Positions 28,716 through 37,586 of a stretch of 44,630 nt of DNA are shown here, in pieces (position 1 is the stretch's first letter; every line of letters starts with the position of its first letter). The DNA is from Candidatus Calescibacteriota bacterium (GTDB lineage Bacteria; CAIJMQ01; JAADFP01). The notes under the pieces were generated by a model. That model was not told the DNA's origin and made no database searches. It saw only the letters and a list, made by a program, of their open reading frames with translations. The stretch spans positions 1 through 44,630 of the forward strand of contig JAGGYA010000024.1 of NCBI GenBank assembly GCA_021162785.1, in the 5' to 3' direction. The position numbers and the translations under genes are program-made.

Positions 28716-29871
28716 GAAAAGAGGGTTTACTCTTATAGAGGTAGCTATTGTTACAGCTACCATCATCTTTTTAATAGGAGTGGGTTTAGCTTCTTACAAA
28801 AGTCTTTTAGAGAAAACCAAAGCTATTACCTGCAAAACCAACCTGAGGGCTATTAACCTTGCCCTCAATATGTACCTCCATGACTACGGTATGTTCCCTC
28901 CTACTGGTTCCGACCTTATTACCGCACTCGCTCCTTACAATGTATCACCCCATATGTTCCACTGCCCAGAAGACCCTGTAAAAGGCCATCCTACTTACTT
29001 ATCTTTTTATGTGAAAAGGGGAATTAAACCCGATGAATTGGCTTATGTTATCGGTTGCCCTTACCATGCCCGAGAAACTCAAAGTGTTGTCCTCCTCTAT
29101 GGCTATGAACCTCAGGAAGTTAAAAATCTAAACATCACTCTCAACGGTAACCCTGTGGAAAAAGGGCAATCCCTTACCCTTCAAGCTGGAGATGTGATCC
29201 GTTACTTTAAAGAAGAGGGCACCCAGTTCGCTAAAATTACTGTCATAGGGAGTATTGACGATGCTTCCCCTCTTGCTGCTTTCTCCCTTCCTTCTGGCAA
29301 ACCCTATGGAATATTCAAGATAAATGATGTAGGAGAAGTAAATGTGGAGGTTCTTCCCGGCTCCAGATTTGAAGTGGTAACTCCCACCACTATCACTGGT
29401 GTCCAGGGAACTGAGTTTAGAGTGAAAGTCTCCTTCGAAAACAATTTATATATCACTTCCATATCTGTAGAGGAAGGAATTGTTACTGCTACACTCTTTC
29501 CTGATATATATGAAGCATCTTTAAATTCTCAACCTGTTAAGAGGGGCAAAAAGATGATACTCAAAGCAGGGGATAAGGCGATTATCAAAAAATTATATAA
29601 ACTTCTCATTCCTGCCTATCTGAGAATCTATCCAAATATTAAAAGACTTCATCCTGGAGAGAGTGTATGGTTTAAAGTAAAAGCTATGGATTCACAAGGA
29701 AATGAAATAAATATAGGGAATGAAAAAATTAAATGGATCCTGAAAGACTTATATCAACCCAATGGTAAACTTCTCAGTAATGGGAAGTATATTGCTACAT
29801 CCAAAGGAATTGACATTATAGTGGCAAAAGTAGGACCTAAGAAAGCATATGCTAAAGTAGTGGTTTGGTAA
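28705..29871 (+). CDS. Type IV pilin-like (pseudopilin) N-terminus fused to FecR-like/beta-rich domain(s)
   Basis: KKRGFTLIEVAIVTATIIFLIGVGLASYKSLLEK prepilin signal; later VEVLPGSRFEVVTPTTITGVQGTEFRVKV (FecR-like) and repeated LNGNPVEKGQSLTLQAGD / LNSQPVKRGKKMILKAGD. SD ggaggtgag before the ATG at 28705. Confidence 0.82.
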   Translation: MKNKKRGFTLIEVAIVTATIIFLIGVGLASYKSLLEKTKAITCKTNLRAINLALNMYLHDYGMFPPTGSDLITALAPYNVSPHMFHCPEDPVKGHPTYLSFYVKRGIKPDELAYVIGCPYHARETQSVVLLYGYEPQEVKNLNITLNGNPVEKGQSLTLQAGDVIRYFKEEGTQFAKITVIGSIDDASPLAAFSLPSGKPYGIFKINDVGEVNVEVLPGSRFEVVTPTTITGVQGTEFRVKVSFENNLYITSISVEEGIVTATLFPDIYEASLNSQPVKRGKKMILKAGDKAIIKKLYKLLIPAYLRIYPNIKRLHPGESVWFKVKAMDSQGNEINIGNEKIKWILKDLYQPNGKLLSNGKYIATSKGIDIIVAKVGPKKAYAKVVVW

Positions 29872-29924
29872 TGAGGCATTTTGGGATAAAAGGGTGTCAA
29901 AAAGGGACATTTAAACTTTTAATT

Positions 29925-31127
29925 TCAAGCCCCAAACTTCTTAAGCTTTAAAGCATGTGCTAAAAGAAGGGGCATTAAATAAAGAGCGGGAAATTTTCCA
30001 AGTATACCGTGAAGGCAATCCCATTCTGAAAATCTCTGGACATTATCACGGAAACAGGTTTTTGCTCGAATAACCACCGGAACAGGATGCCACGAATGTG
30101 CCTTCAACTGTGTAGGAGTAGAATGATCTGCAGTAATACACAATACATCCGGTTCCAGAGCTAAAATTGGAGGGAGATTTTTGTCCAGAGTCTCTATAGC
30201 TTTTATTTTCTTTTCCGAATTTCCATCTTCACCTGCACTATCAGTTGCTTTATAGTGAAGGAAAAAGAAATCGAAATTACCATAATTCTCTTTAAGGGTA
30301 TTGATTTCATCTTCTATGGTTTCACCAGTTTTCAAAATTTCCATTCCTACAAGTCTGGCTAATCCTTTATACATGGGATAAACAGCTATACAAGCAGGAG
30401 TCAATTTATAGACTTCTCCAAAAGAAGGCATTTTGGGAAGCGAAGAAAAACCCCTTAAAAGCAACATATTAGCTGGTTTTTTAGAGGAAAGGATATCCCT
30501 TGCCTGCTTCAGGAATTCTTTAAGTATAGAAACAGTCCTTTCTGCTTCAGGAACTAAAGGTTTGGGCTCAAGAGGGGGGAAACCTTCCTTCTGTGGATCA
30601 GTATCAGATACCTCGCTTCTTAATTCTTCTCCCCTCAATACTAAACATGCTCGATGTTCTCTCTCAGTGCGTATAAAAACTTCAATTCCAGGAATATCTA
30701 TTTTTTTCTCAAGTTCTTCACAAAGTTCCCGGTTTAGTTCCGTAGGGATTCTACCCGCTCTTCTATCTATAACTACTCCTTTCTCATTTACAGTAGCAAA
30801 GTTAACCCGGGCTGCCACATCTCCAGGCTTTAAAGGAAAATCAATCCCTAAGGCAGAGAGCACCCCCCTACCCACCTGATATTTCACTGGATCATATCCG
30901 AAGAGTGCAAAATGTCCTGGGCCACTTCCAGGGGTTATGCCGGGGAAAACAGGGTCCATTAAACCACAGGCTCCTTCCTTTGCCACCTGGTCCAGATTGG
31001 GAGTATGCGCAAGCTCAAGTTCTGTCCCCTCTGGCCCGGGTATCCCCCCCAGACCATCAACAACCACAAGAACTATCTTTTTCTCATTTTTTTGAGTTAG
31101 TCCTTTTAAAAATTCCATTAAATCCAT
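29925..31127 (-). CDS. apgM: 2,3-bisphosphoglycerate-independent phosphoglycerate mutase, ApgM type
   Basis: KKIVLVVVDGLGGIPGPEGTELELAHTPNLDQVAKEGACGLMDPVFPGITPGSGPGHFALFGYDP, VAARVNFATV, LHYKATDSAGEDGN, CITADHSTP. Confidence 0.94.
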   Translation of the reverse strand: MDLMEFLKGLTQKNEKKIVLVVVDGLGGIPGPEGTELELAHTPNLDQVAKEGACGLMDPVFPGITPGSGPGHFALFGYDPVKYQVGRGVLSALGIDFPLKPGDVAARVNFATVNEKGVVIDRRAGRIPTELNRELCEELEKKIDIPGIEVFIRTEREHRACLVLRGEELRSEVSDTDPQKEGFPPLEPKPLVPEAERTVSILKEFLKQARDILSSKKPANMLLLRGFSSLPKMPSFGEVYKLTPACIAVYPMYKGLARLVGMEILKTGETIEDEINTLKENYGNFDFFFLHYKATDSAGEDGNSEKKIKAIETLDKNLPPILALEPDVLCITADHSTPTQLKAHSWHPVPVVIRAKTCFRDNVQRFSEWDCLHGILGKFPALYLMPLLLAHALKLKKFGA

Positions 31128-31135
31128 TTCCTACC

Positions 31136-31336
31136 TCACAAAAGTTTTTGCAACCGAGCCATTTGGGCAATCTTTTTTCTTGCTTTCTGTTCTTTTTTTC
31201 TCCTTTTTACACTCTTCTTCTCATAAAATTCTGTTCTTTTCATTTCCTTCATTAACCCTTCCCTCTCCAGTTTCTTTTTGAATTTCTTAAGCGCTCTATC
31301 CAGTGGCTCACCCTTTTCCACTATTACTGTGGGCAT
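31136..31336 (-). CDS. rpsU: 30S ribosomal protein S21
   Basis: MPTVIVEKGEPLDRALKKFKKKLEREGLMKEMKRTEFYEKKSVKRRKKEQKARKK. Confidence 0.93.
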   Translation of the reverse strand: MPTVIVEKGEPLDRALKKFKKKLEREGLMKEMKRTEFYEKKSVKRRKKEQKARKKIAQMARLQKLL

Positions 31337-31352
31337 CCCTTCTCACCTCCCT

Positions 31353-32075
31353 TTAAACTAACTCTATGTCCCCCCAAACTCCCATAGTTTTCCCTATTAT
31401 CACCATTACCCCTTTTATTCCTCTTATACTTTTTATCCATTTAATCCCCTTTTCTACATCCTCCTCTTTTTTAATCTTATTCCCCAAAGCGGTAGCAGCA
31501 ACATCAGCCAATATCGTTGATGATGATATTACCACAACTGCGTCTGCATTTCCAAAACTTAATGAATGTCCAATTTTTCCGCTTGAAGTACAGATCCCGA
31601 CAGGTGTTTTTTCCGGCGGAATTTTAATGGAAAGAACCTTTCGGAAGGGGGAATCTCCACTGAAGACCTTAACCACTCTTGGACAAGAGGAAGCAAGGTA
31701 GATATCCCCACCATTTTCCACTATAACCTCAGAAGAAAATTTTAAAAGATGCCTTCCAACCCATTCTGCTATAGCTCCTGCTACTCCAGCCATAGGTCCC
31801 ACTTTAACTCTCCGAGCCATTCTTGCCATTTCCTTTATTATAGAAGGAGCGGTGGGAAGTGGATGGTAAGGGGTAAGAGTTCGAGCAAAATAAGGATCGA
31901 CTTTTATATAATCCTCTATTTTTCTTCTCACTTCTAAGAGTGCTCTCTTTGCCTCTTCCTGTAATGGGAGAAGGGTCCTGATAAAAAGGTCGCTCTCCTT
32001 CTCCTTAACTTCAAAATTTACAAGTTCCTCATCTCTAATCCAAGAACGATAAAATCTCTCTTTATATTCAATCAT
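31353..32075 (-). CDS. UPF0280 family protein (ApbE-like fold)
   Basis: GPMAGVAGAIAEWVGRHLL, VIVENGGDIYL, GICTSSGKIGHSLSFGNADAVVVIS, LADVAATALGNKI. Confidence 0.88.
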   Translation of the reverse strand: MIEYKERFYRSWIRDEELVNFEVKEKESDLFIRTLLPLQEEAKRALLEVRRKIEDYIKVDPYFARTLTPYHPLPTAPSIIKEMARMARRVKVGPMAGVAGAIAEWVGRHLLKFSSEVIVENGGDIYLASSCPRVVKVFSGDSPFRKVLSIKIPPEKTPVGICTSSGKIGHSLSFGNADAVVVISSSTILADVAATALGNKIKKEEDVEKGIKWIKSIRGIKGVMVIIGKTMGVWGDIELV

Positions 32076-33240
32076 TATCTAATTTTAATTTTTTAATCTG
32101 GCCAAGGACTCTTTCTCGAAGCTTTTGAGGTGAAGGGGGAGTATAAACTATTTTTCCATTTTGGACCACTGGAATCAACAAGGGGGATAGATTTTTTCCA
32201 CAATTTTTACAAATCTCCTCTTTTTCTTTCCAGGGAGAAACTCTGTCTTTTAAACAATCCCAACATCTCCAGACTTGTTTGGCACCAGATTTTTTTCCTT
32301 TCTTTGCTATGGGTTTCTCTTCTATTTCCACTATATCTAAGGAAAAATCGATAACTGGAGCATTGGCAATAGAGGTTCCCACTCCATATCCATCCGCTAA
32401 TGGATTGAGTTCCATTATCTTATATTCATCAATACCACCACTAACAAAAATCTTCACCCAAGAATATCCTCTTAGATTAAGTTCCCATCTTACCTCCTCT
32501 AAAATTCTTAGAAAATCTCCTCTCCTGGAAGATGGGGTATCCAGCCTAACACCATAAAGTTTTTTCCCCAAAGATTCAGCAGCTTTTAAGGATACGAATT
32601 TTTCATCGCCAAATGTATCCACAAGAGCTATTCTCAAAATATCTTCCTCCATAATCTCATCAAAAGCCAAAAAGGCCTCTATTTCGTCACCTGCCAGCAA
32701 AATTAAAGCATGAGGCATAGTCCCCACAGGTTTCTCTCCCAAAATTTCTGCACTTTTCACCACCGCCACACCATCACAGCCTCCAATAAATGCGCTTCTT
32801 TCCACCATTGGACTTATTGCTGGGTGGATCCTCCTCGCTCCAAAACTGAGAACAATCTTATCTCCTGCTGCTTTTTTACACCGTGCTGCCTTAGTGGAAA
32901 TTCCAGAAGATTGACATAGAAACCCCAAAAGAGCGGTCTCAAAAACTCCAAATTCTGAATAATTTCCCTCAATCAATAACACAGGCTCATCTTCAAAAAA
33001 AACTGTTCCTTCTTCCATTGCCCATACATTCACAGGAAGATCTTCCAGAAGGTTCAAAACTTCCGGCAGACCACAGAAAACAGCCCAGGGATAAGGTAGA
33101 TGGCCTGCCCTCACTTCCATTTTAACTCTTTTATCCAGTCCCTTTTTTAAAATTATTTCTTTTGCCCGATGAAAATAAACATCACTAACTTTCCCTTCTT
33201 TTATCTCTTCCCAGTTAGCTATAAAGAGTTTTTTATCCAT
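32068..33240 (-). CDS. pncB: Nicotinate phosphoribosyltransferase
   Basis: MEVRAGHLPYPWAVFCGL, SFGARRIHPAISPMVERSAFIGGCDGVAVV, GTMPHAL, VRLDTPSSRRGDFLRILEEVR, IFVSGGIDEYKI, ADGYGVGTSI; CxxC..CxxC at C-terminus. Confidence 0.93.
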   Translation of the reverse strand: MDKKLFIANWEEIKEGKVSDVYFHRAKEIILKKGLDKRVKMEVRAGHLPYPWAVFCGLPEVLNLLEDLPVNVWAMEEGTVFFEDEPVLLIEGNYSEFGVFETALLGFLCQSSGISTKAARCKKAAGDKIVLSFGARRIHPAISPMVERSAFIGGCDGVAVVKSAEILGEKPVGTMPHALILLAGDEIEAFLAFDEIMEEDILRIALVDTFGDEKFVSLKAAESLGKKLYGVRLDTPSSRRGDFLRILEEVRWELNLRGYSWVKIFVSGGIDEYKIMELNPLADGYGVGTSIANAPVIDFSLDIVEIEEKPIAKKGKKSGAKQVWRCWDCLKDRVSPWKEKEEICKNCGKNLSPLLIPVVQNGKIVYTPPSPQKLRERVLGQIKKLKLDND

Positions 33241-33249
33241 TTGAGAGTG

Positions 33250-33279
33250 ATTTTACTAAAGAAGGACAATTATGGTCAA
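33250..33279 (-). promoter_or_regulatory. Sigma-70-like promoter for pncB
   Basis: On minus strand TTGACC (33279-33274), 18 bp, TAAAAT (33255-33250); predicted +1 about 3 nt before the ATG at 33240. Confidence 0.6.
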
Positions 33280-33292
33280 ATTGGATTATAAT
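33263..33292 (+). promoter_or_regulatory. Sigma-70-like promoter for first GT4 gene
   Basis: AGGACA (33263-33268), 18 bp, perfect TATAAT (33287-33292), then 7 nt to ATG at 33300. Confidence 0.5.
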
Positions 33293-33299
33293 GGTTATT

Positions 33300-34448
33300 A
33301 TGAAGGTTTTATTTTTATCTTCCTATCCTCCTCGAAGATGTGGAATTGCCACTTTTACCTTTAATTTAATTCAGCATTTAAAAAACTATTATCCTCGTTT
33401 CTCACCTGCGATAATAGCCATTGATGATAGTAAAAACAAAGAAATTCACCAATATGGAAAAGAAGTAGTCTTTGTCATGGATCAATCGCTTCCCTCCAGC
33501 TATGAAAGGGCAGCAGTTTTTGTAAATGACTCAAGCTACCCTTTACTCCATGTGCAGCATGAATATGGTATTTATGGAGGTGCAAAGTGCTTTCTAATTC
33601 TCAAATTGGTTCAAAATCTCAAAAAACCTTTCATAGTAACTTTTCATTCTGTCTCTCCCGAACCAGAAGAATGGGAAAAAGAAATACTCCTTAATCTCCA
33701 TTCTCAATCACTTTTTACAATAGTTCAGTCCAAAACCGCAAAGGAAATCTTCCTAAATATTTACGGTGGCAAAATGGAAAAATTAATATATATCCCTCAC
33801 GGTGTCCCTAAGCCACCCTCAATCGACAGAGAAAAGATAAGGGAAAAATTAGGCTGGAAAAATAGATTCGTCATTCTTACTTTTGGCTTACTCAATCCCC
33901 GAAAGGGGCTGGAAGATTTAATTCAAGCCACTTCTTTAATTTCTAAAGAATTTCCCCAAGTTTATACGGTAATCTTAGGAAGACCCCATCCTCGCTGGGA
34001 GTATAAAAATGGAGAACTTTATTTGAATTTTTTAAGAAAGTTAGCAAAAGATAAAGGAGTAGAGAAAAATATTTTCATCCCAGGAGAATACCTTCCCGAG
34101 GAGGAATTATTGTCTGCTTTATTAGCATCCGACTTGGTGGTAACTCCTTATAATTCCCATGCAGAAAAGCAAGTAGTGAGTGGAGTTTTAACTTATGCAT
34201 TGGGTTGTGGGAAAGCAGTTGTTTCTACTCCATATCTCCACGCTAAGGAATTGCTATCTTCGGGAGCTGGTTTATTGGCAGAATTTGAAAACCCCATCTC
34301 TTTAGCAGAGAAGATAAAGTTAGTAATTAAGGATAGAGAACTTCATAAAAAAATGGAAAGTAAAGCTTTGAATATAGGGCAACAATTTTACTGGGAGGAA
34401 GTAGCTAAAAAATATTGGGAACTCTACCAATGGGTCTATCAACAATAG
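33300..34448 (+). CDS. GT4-family glycosyltransferase
   Basis: MKVLFLSSYPPRRCGIATFTFNLIQHL, YIPHGVPKPP, FGLLNPRKGLEDLIQATSLI, LVVTPYNSHAEKQVVSGVLTYALGCGKAVVSTPYLHAKELL. Confidence 0.88.
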   Translation: MKVLFLSSYPPRRCGIATFTFNLIQHLKNYYPRFSPAIIAIDDSKNKEIHQYGKEVVFVMDQSLPSSYERAAVFVNDSSYPLLHVQHEYGIYGGAKCFLILKLVQNLKKPFIVTFHSVSPEPEEWEKEILLNLHSQSLFTIVQSKTAKEIFLNIYGGKMEKLIYIPHGVPKPPSIDREKIREKLGWKNRFVILTFGLLNPRKGLEDLIQATSLISKEFPQVYTVILGRPHPRWEYKNGELYLNFLRKLAKDKGVEKNIFIPGEYLPEEELLSALLASDLVVTPYNSHAEKQVVSGVLTYALGCGKAVVSTPYLHAKELLSSGAGLLAEFENPISLAEKIKLVIKDRELHKKMESKALNIGQQFYWEEVAKKYWELYQWVYQQ

Positions 34449-35560
34449 ATGTTTGCGTAATTTCCTCATACCCACCAGTATCTTGTGGAGTAGCAGAATA
34501 CTGTCATAATTTATTAGAACATTTAAGGAAAATCATTAATTTGAAAGTTGTCCTTTACCCTATTGAACCTCAAAACTTTTCTTACAAAGAACAGGTTGGT
34601 TTCAGGATAAAGAAGGAAAAAGAAGTTTCTTATAAAACAGCAGGAGAAAAAATTGCCAAAAGCAACTGTAAATTGGTAATCCTTCAACATCAATTCCTTC
34701 TCTACGGGAAAGAAGGATGTTTCACACGATGTTTGTTGGAACCCATTAATAAACCTATTTTGGCTATTATCCATACTGTGCCTGTGGAACCCACATTAAA
34801 GGAAAGGGAAGCTATTCTGGCCATTCGGGAGAAAGCGAGCCTCTCCGTTGTAATGATACATCATGCCCATAAACTACTCCTAACCCATTATGATTTCCCT
34901 CCAGAAAAAGTAGAGGTTATCTTTCATCCTTTTCCCTTTCTCCCAAAACTGGATAATCAAAAAGCAAAGAAAAAATTAGGCCTACCCACCGACTTTACAG
35001 TTCTTACTACCTTTGGTCTCCTAAGAAGGGAAAAGGGAATAGAAGATGTCATTGAAGCATTAGCAGAGTTAAGGGAAGAAAAAGTGCTTTATTTAATTGT
35101 GGGAGGGGTTCATCCTGCCCATTTGAGTAAAGAAGGGGATAGGTATTTAAAAGACCTAAGGGAAAAGGCGAAAAAATTGGGAGTGGAAGATAGGATAAAA
35201 TGGTGTACTCAATATATTGAAGAGAAAGACTTGGGATTGTATCTTTCTGCTACAGATTTCTATATAGCTCCTTATCTTTCCACTCAACAAGTATCCAGTG
35301 GAACTCTTACCTATGCCTTAGGCATGGGTAAGATTGTAATCTCTACTCCCTTTCCGTTCGCAAAGGAAATGTTGGGAGAGGGACGCGGTGTGTTGGTGAA
35401 TTATCATTCTCCTAAGGAAATTGCCCAAAATGTGAAGAGATTAATGTATAATAAGAAGGAAAGAGAAAGAATGGAAAAGGAAATAGTTAGATTTTCTAAA
35501 AGTATTGCTTGGCCAAAAGCAGCAGAGAAATTTAAAGATTTAATTTTAAAAATCCTATGA
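34430..35560 (+). CDS. GT4-family glycosyltransferase (paralogue of the preceding gene)
   Basis: VISSYPPVSCGVAEYCHNLLEHL, TTFGLLRREKGIEDVIEALAEL, FYIAPYLSTQQVSSGTLTYALGMGKIVISTPFPFAKEMLGEGRGVLV. Confidence 0.86.
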   Translation: MGLSTIDVCVISSYPPVSCGVAEYCHNLLEHLRKIINLKVVLYPIEPQNFSYKEQVGFRIKKEKEVSYKTAGEKIAKSNCKLVILQHQFLLYGKEGCFTRCLLEPINKPILAIIHTVPVEPTLKEREAILAIREKASLSVVMIHHAHKLLLTHYDFPPEKVEVIFHPFPFLPKLDNQKAKKKLGLPTDFTVLTTFGLLRREKGIEDVIEALAELREEKVLYLIVGGVHPAHLSKEGDRYLKDLREKAKKLGVEDRIKWCTQYIEEKDLGLYLSATDFYIAPYLSTQQVSSGTLTYALGMGKIVISTPFPFAKEMLGEGRGVLVNYHSPKEIAQNVKRLMYNKKERERMEKEIVRFSKSIAWPKAAEKFKDLILKIL

Positions 35561-36702
35561 AATTAGGGGTTGGTATTTCTACTAAGAATTGCGAGGAGAC
35601 AATTGCTCAGGTAATTGAAACTGTAGATAAAGGGTTATCTAAATATTTCCCTTCTTCCTCTTGTCTAATCATTGTCTCGGATGGTTTTTCTGAAGACAAA
35701 ACCAGAGAAATAGCTATAGAAAAAGAATCAAGAGCAGAAAAAATTGTAGTTCTTCAAAAAGGAGGGCCGGGAAAAGGAAACGGAGTTAAAACAGCCTTAC
35801 AGATCTTTAAAGAGAAAAATGTTGATGCGGTAGCATTGGTAGATGGAGATTTAACCAGTATTGAACCCTTTTGGATGGAGAGATTATTCTCTCCTTTACT
35901 AAAAGGAAAAGATCTTTGTGTTCCTTTTTATCTTCGTCACCCTTTAGATGGGGTAATAACAAATCAAATTGCTTACCCACTCACATCTTCTCTTTACGGG
36001 AAAGAAATACGCCAGCCTATAGGAGGAGAATTTTCCTTTTCCAAAAAATTTCTTAACTCTATCTTGGAACATCCCCTCTTCCCCTCAGATTTTGGAATAG
36101 ATATTTTTCTCACCACGGTAGGTGTAGCAGAAAATTTCAGCGTTACAGAAACTGTCCTTGGCAAAAAGGAACATACCTCTACCAGACACTATACTGAACC
36201 CGCAAAATTACTGGTTCCCATGTTTTATCAAGTGGTAACCCGGCTTTTTGAACTTTATCTTTATTACAAAGAAAAAGCCCTAAGGACTTCGGATATTCAA
36301 TCAATTCCTCGGTATGGAGAAATACCTACGGGGCTGTCTCTCCCTGCACCTCAACCTGACCTTGCACTCTGGAAGGATTATTTGAAGAAGGATTATGAAG
36401 AAATTTACCTTAATTCCCCATTGAAAGAAATCTTTAAAGAAGGTGGGAAGGAAATTGAGAAGAATTTGAAGGGTAAGACTTTCTCTTTTCCAGCTCCCTT
36501 ATGGGCTGAGTGTGTTTTCGTAGCCCTCCTCCATTACGAAGAACATCGGAAAAAGATACTGGATCTTCTAAAAGTCTTCTGGGAAGCCCGGTATATCTCT
36601 CTTATTGTGGAATCTCAAGGTAAAAAGGAAGAAGAAATGGAAGAGATGATTAGAGACCAGCTTGGTATATTCTTAGATCTCAAAAAGAAGTACTTATGCT
36701 AA
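35557..36702 (+). CDS. GT-A glycosyltransferase resembling mannosylglycerate synthase / glucosyl-3-phosphoglycerate synthase (GT78/GT81-like)
   Basis: GGPGKGNGVKTALQIF, ALVDGDLTSIEPFWMERL, EIRQPIGGEFSFSKKFL, FPSDFGIDIFLTTVGV. Confidence 0.75.
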   Translation: MKLGVGISTKNCEETIAQVIETVDKGLSKYFPSSSCLIIVSDGFSEDKTREIAIEKESRAEKIVVLQKGGPGKGNGVKTALQIFKEKNVDAVALVDGDLTSIEPFWMERLFSPLLKGKDLCVPFYLRHPLDGVITNQIAYPLTSSLYGKEIRQPIGGEFSFSKKFLNSILEHPLFPSDFGIDIFLTTVGVAENFSVTETVLGKKEHTSTRHYTEPAKLLVPMFYQVVTRLFELYLYYKEKALRTSDIQSIPRYGEIPTGLSLPAPQPDLALWKDYLKKDYEEIYLNSPLKEIFKEGGKEIEKNLKGKTFSFPAPLWAECVFVALLHYEEHRKKILDLLKVFWEARYISLIVESQGKKEEEMEEMIRDQLGIFLDLKKKYLC

Positions 36703-37586
36703 TCCTTATCCATGCGGGGGGATATGGGAGGAGACTGGCCCCTCTCACTGACTATACTCCTAAGCCTCTCCTTCCTATAGGCAATAAAGCTCTATTGGAT
36801 TGGATAATAGAAAAATTACCACCTTCGCCTATCTTCCTTTCCACTAATCGACATTTTGAAAAGAAATTCATTAAATGGGGAAAAGATAAAGGTGTGAGAG
36901 TATTTGTTGAGGAAAGTTTTTGCGAAGAAGATAAACCTGGAGCAGTGGGAGGCTTACATATCTTCATTAAAGAAAACAAAGTTCGCGAAGGAATTTTACT
37001 AATAAACGGAGATAATCTTTTTGACTTTTCCCTTAAAGATTTCAAAGAAGAAGATAAAATGGTAAATTTTGTCTTTGAAATTATAGACCCGGAAAGGATT
37101 AAAGGAAGGTTGGGAAATGTTATGATGAAAAATGGGAGAATAATAAAATTTGTTGAAAAGCCTAAGGAACCTATCTCTCCTTACATTTCTCTTGGAATAT
37201 ACTTTTTCCCTCCACAAATTTTCCCCCTTATAGAAGAATTTCTTACCTCTTCTCTTACTGATCGAGATAACCTTGGTTCTTTTCTCTCTTGGCTTATTGA
37301 GAAAAAAAATATATCGGTGATGGGAAAGCTGGTAAAGGGGAAGTGGATAGATATAGGGTCAAGACACTCCTTCTTAGAGGCTTATAGGATTTTTGTAGGG
37401 AGATCCACTTTTGTAGATGAGAAAGCAGAAGTATTAAATTCATCTCTTCATCAAACTGTAATATTGGGAAAATCGAGAATAGTTAACTCTCAACTTAAAG
37501 GGTGCATTGTGGACAGTGCTAATTTAGAAAATGTAAAAATAGAAAATGCTATTGTGGGAAGGGGAAGTGACCTAAGAGTAAAATGA
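36696..37586 (+). CDS. Sugar-1-phosphate nucleotidyltransferase
   Basis: ILIHAGGYGRRLAPLTDYTPKPLLPIGNKALLDWIIEKL, LLINGDNLFDFSLKDF, KFVEKPKEPISPYISLGIYFF, C-terminal hexapeptide-like repeats. Confidence 0.88.
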   Translation: MLILIHAGGYGRRLAPLTDYTPKPLLPIGNKALLDWIIEKLPPSPIFLSTNRHFEKKFIKWGKDKGVRVFVEESFCEEDKPGAVGGLHIFIKENKVREGILLINGDNLFDFSLKDFKEEDKMVNFVFEIIDPERIKGRLGNVMMKNGRIIKFVEKPKEPISPYISLGIYFFPPQIFPLIEEFLTSSLTDRDNLGSFLSWLIEKKNISVMGKLVKGKWIDIGSRHSFLEAYRIFVGRSTFVDEKAEVLNSSLHQTVILGKSRIVNSQLKGCIVDSANLENVKIENAIVGRGSDLRVK

